Origin: Bryobacteraceae bacterium
GTDB taxonomy: Bacteria > Acidobacteriota > Terriglobia > Bryobacterales > Bryobacteraceae
Length of the DNA: 6,539 nt
Assembly: GCA_025929455.1 (NCBI GenBank)
Contig: JAICMB010000190.1
Span: 1-6,539 of the forward strand
Reading direction: 5' to 3'
A program made the translations under genes and the position numbers. Shown one piece after another: positions 5,914-6,539 of this stretch (positions are counted from its first letter, which is position 1; each line of letters starts with the position of its first letter). A model generated the notes under the pieces. It was given only the letters and a program-made list of their open reading frames with translations, had not been told where the DNA came from and ran no database searches.

Positions 5914-5953
5914 CGCGCCCTCGCTGACAGGACCGAGCGTCAGCGAGGGTGCG
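5914..5953 (+). terminator. Long hairpin after the transpeptidase gene, possible terminator
   Basis: CCCTCGCTGAC (5918-5928) and GTCAGCGAGGG (5939-5949) form a perfect 11-bp stem with a 10-nt loop. Four more pairs, one of them a G-T wobble, extend it to 5914 and 5953. It begins 8 bp after the TAA stop of the transpeptidase gene and lies before the sigma factor gene, where a terminator is expected. There is no T-tract on either side, so it is not a canonical intrinsic terminator. It could instead protect the 3' end of the mRNA. Confidence 0.55.
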
Positions 5954-6002
5954 GCTCAAACTTTCGTCAACAATTCCTGCCACCTGCGGCCGTTCCCGTT
6001 CG

Positions 6003-6008
6003 TATTAT
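6003..6008 (+). promoter_or_regulatory. Possible -10 box of the sigma factor gene
   Basis: TATTAT matches the sigma-70 -10 consensus at 5 of 6 positions and ends 7 bp before the GTG start codon at 6016. No convincing -35 box lies 16-18 bp upstream. If it is used, transcription would begin at about 6015, almost at the start codon, giving a leaderless mRNA. This would fit the absence of a ribosome-binding site there. Confidence 0.25.
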
Positions 6009-6015
6009 GCGATGA

Positions 6016-6539
6016 GTGGGAACGCTGAGGACCGTCTACCGCGCCGGGCATGGGGATGAGTCCGCGTTCCGCCAAATCGTGGAGCGGCATCAGGGCATGG
6101 TCTACAGCATCGCTTGGAATTACCTGCACAACCGCCCGTTTGCGGAGGAGGTCGCGCAGGAGGTGTTCTTCAGCCTCTACCGCCACTTAGGGTCGATCGA
6201 GTCGGACGCCCACCTGGTGCAATGGCTGCGGCGGGCCACGGCCAACCGGGCCATTGACGAGGGCCGCCGCCTCCGCATCCGGCCGCGCGTCGGGCTGGAG
6301 GATGCGCCGGAGCCGTCGGTGCGTGCAGAGGGACGGGACGTCATGCTTGCGCGGCTGGTGCAACGCTCGATAGCGGGCCTGCCCGAGCGTGCGCGCATGT
6401 TGGTGCTGCTGCGCTATCAGGAAGAAATGGACCCCGCCGAGATCGCGGAGACGCTCGGCATGCCGGTCGGCACTGTCAAGAGCAGTCTGCACCGCGCGCT
6501 CGGCGTGCTGCGCGCCCGGCTCGAGCGGGCGGCGAAAGC
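6016..6539 (+). CDS. ECF-type RNA polymerase sigma factor (3' end off the right edge)
   Basis: The open frame starts at GTG 6016, directly after an in-frame TGA (6013-6015), and runs to the edge with no stop: 174 residues, almost the whole protein. Sigma region 2 spans about 16-85: FRQIVERHQGMVYSIAW (18-34), then PFAEEVAQEVFFSLYRHL (41-58) for core RNA polymerase binding, then WLRRATANRAIDEGRR (70-85) for -10 recognition. A variable linker follows (about 86-108). Region 4 spans about 120-171: GLPERARMLVLLRY (121-134) and the helix-turn-helix AEIAETLGMPVGTVKSSLHR (141-160) for -35 recognition. With only regions 2 and 4, it is an extracytoplasmic-function type. Such factors are usually held by an anti-sigma factor encoded next to them, which would lie past the edge; none is encoded upstream. 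The start is uncertain: GTG is the only canonical start codon between the stop and region 2, and it has no ribosome-binding site. The target genes are unknown. The longer frames on the opposite strand look like shadows. Confidence 0.9.
   Translation, partial: MGTLRTVYRAGHGDESAFRQIVERHQGMVYSIAWNYLHNRPFAEEVAQEVFFSLYRHLGSIESDAHLVQWLRRATANRAIDEGRRLRIRPRVGLEDAPEPSVRAEGRDVMLARLVQRSIAGLPERARMLVLLRYQEEMDPAEIAETLGMPVGTVKSSLHRALGVLRARLERAAK

Noticed and set aside
5956..6492. Minus-strand ORFs antisense to the sigma factor gene
   Set aside because: The plus-strand frame carries complete sigma regions 2 and 4, and the minus-strand frames have no recognisable features.

Overview
The window is GC-rich bacterial chromosome holding six protein genes: four complete and two cut by the window edges. 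No insertion sequence, CRISPR array, tRNA or rRNA was seen. The best guess for the source is an Acidobacteriota bacterium of the Solibacter/Bryobacter type. This rests on remembered resemblance of the ECF sigma factor, the coiled-coil protein and the Tat-exported sulfatase to proteins of that group, and no search was run. A cell envelope with a periplasm is implied by one Tat-type and one Sec-type signal sequence.

Layout. Positions 1-1899 are read leftwards: the N-terminal part of a coiled-coil protein (1-353, runs off the left edge) and, upstream of it, a complete Dyp-type-peroxidase-like protein (517-1899). A 271-bp divergent intergenic region (1900-2170) follows. From there everything reads rightwards: a Tat-type sulfatase (2171-3625), a short-chain dehydrogenase (3759-4502), a stand-alone penicillin-binding transpeptidase (4689-5906) and an ECF-type sigma factor (6016 to the right edge). 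There is no gene-free stretch longer than 300 bp. The four short gaps (354-516, 1900-2170, 4503-4688, 5907-6015) carry hairpins and promoter-like signals, and the 133-bp gap 3626-3758 shows nothing convincing.

How the genes might work together. The sulfatase and the dehydrogenase are neighbours in the same direction and could act in sequence on a sulfated carbohydrate, with desulfation outside the cytoplasm and oxidation of a sugar-derived alcohol inside; this is inference. The transpeptidase appears to be its own unit. A good sigma-70-like promoter (TTGACC, 18 bp, CATAAT) overlaps the dehydrogenase stop codon, a leader of about 150 nt with several stems follows, and a long perfect hairpin lies after the gene. 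The sigma factor starts a further unit.

The points most worth a second look are the Dyp-like protein that keeps the probable haem-ligand His and distal Arg but lacks the Asp of the GxxDG motif, the structured leader with mutually exclusive stems before the transpeptidase, and the strongly basic, acid-free linker that follows the transpeptidase signal peptide. No convincing new multi-gene system is visible.
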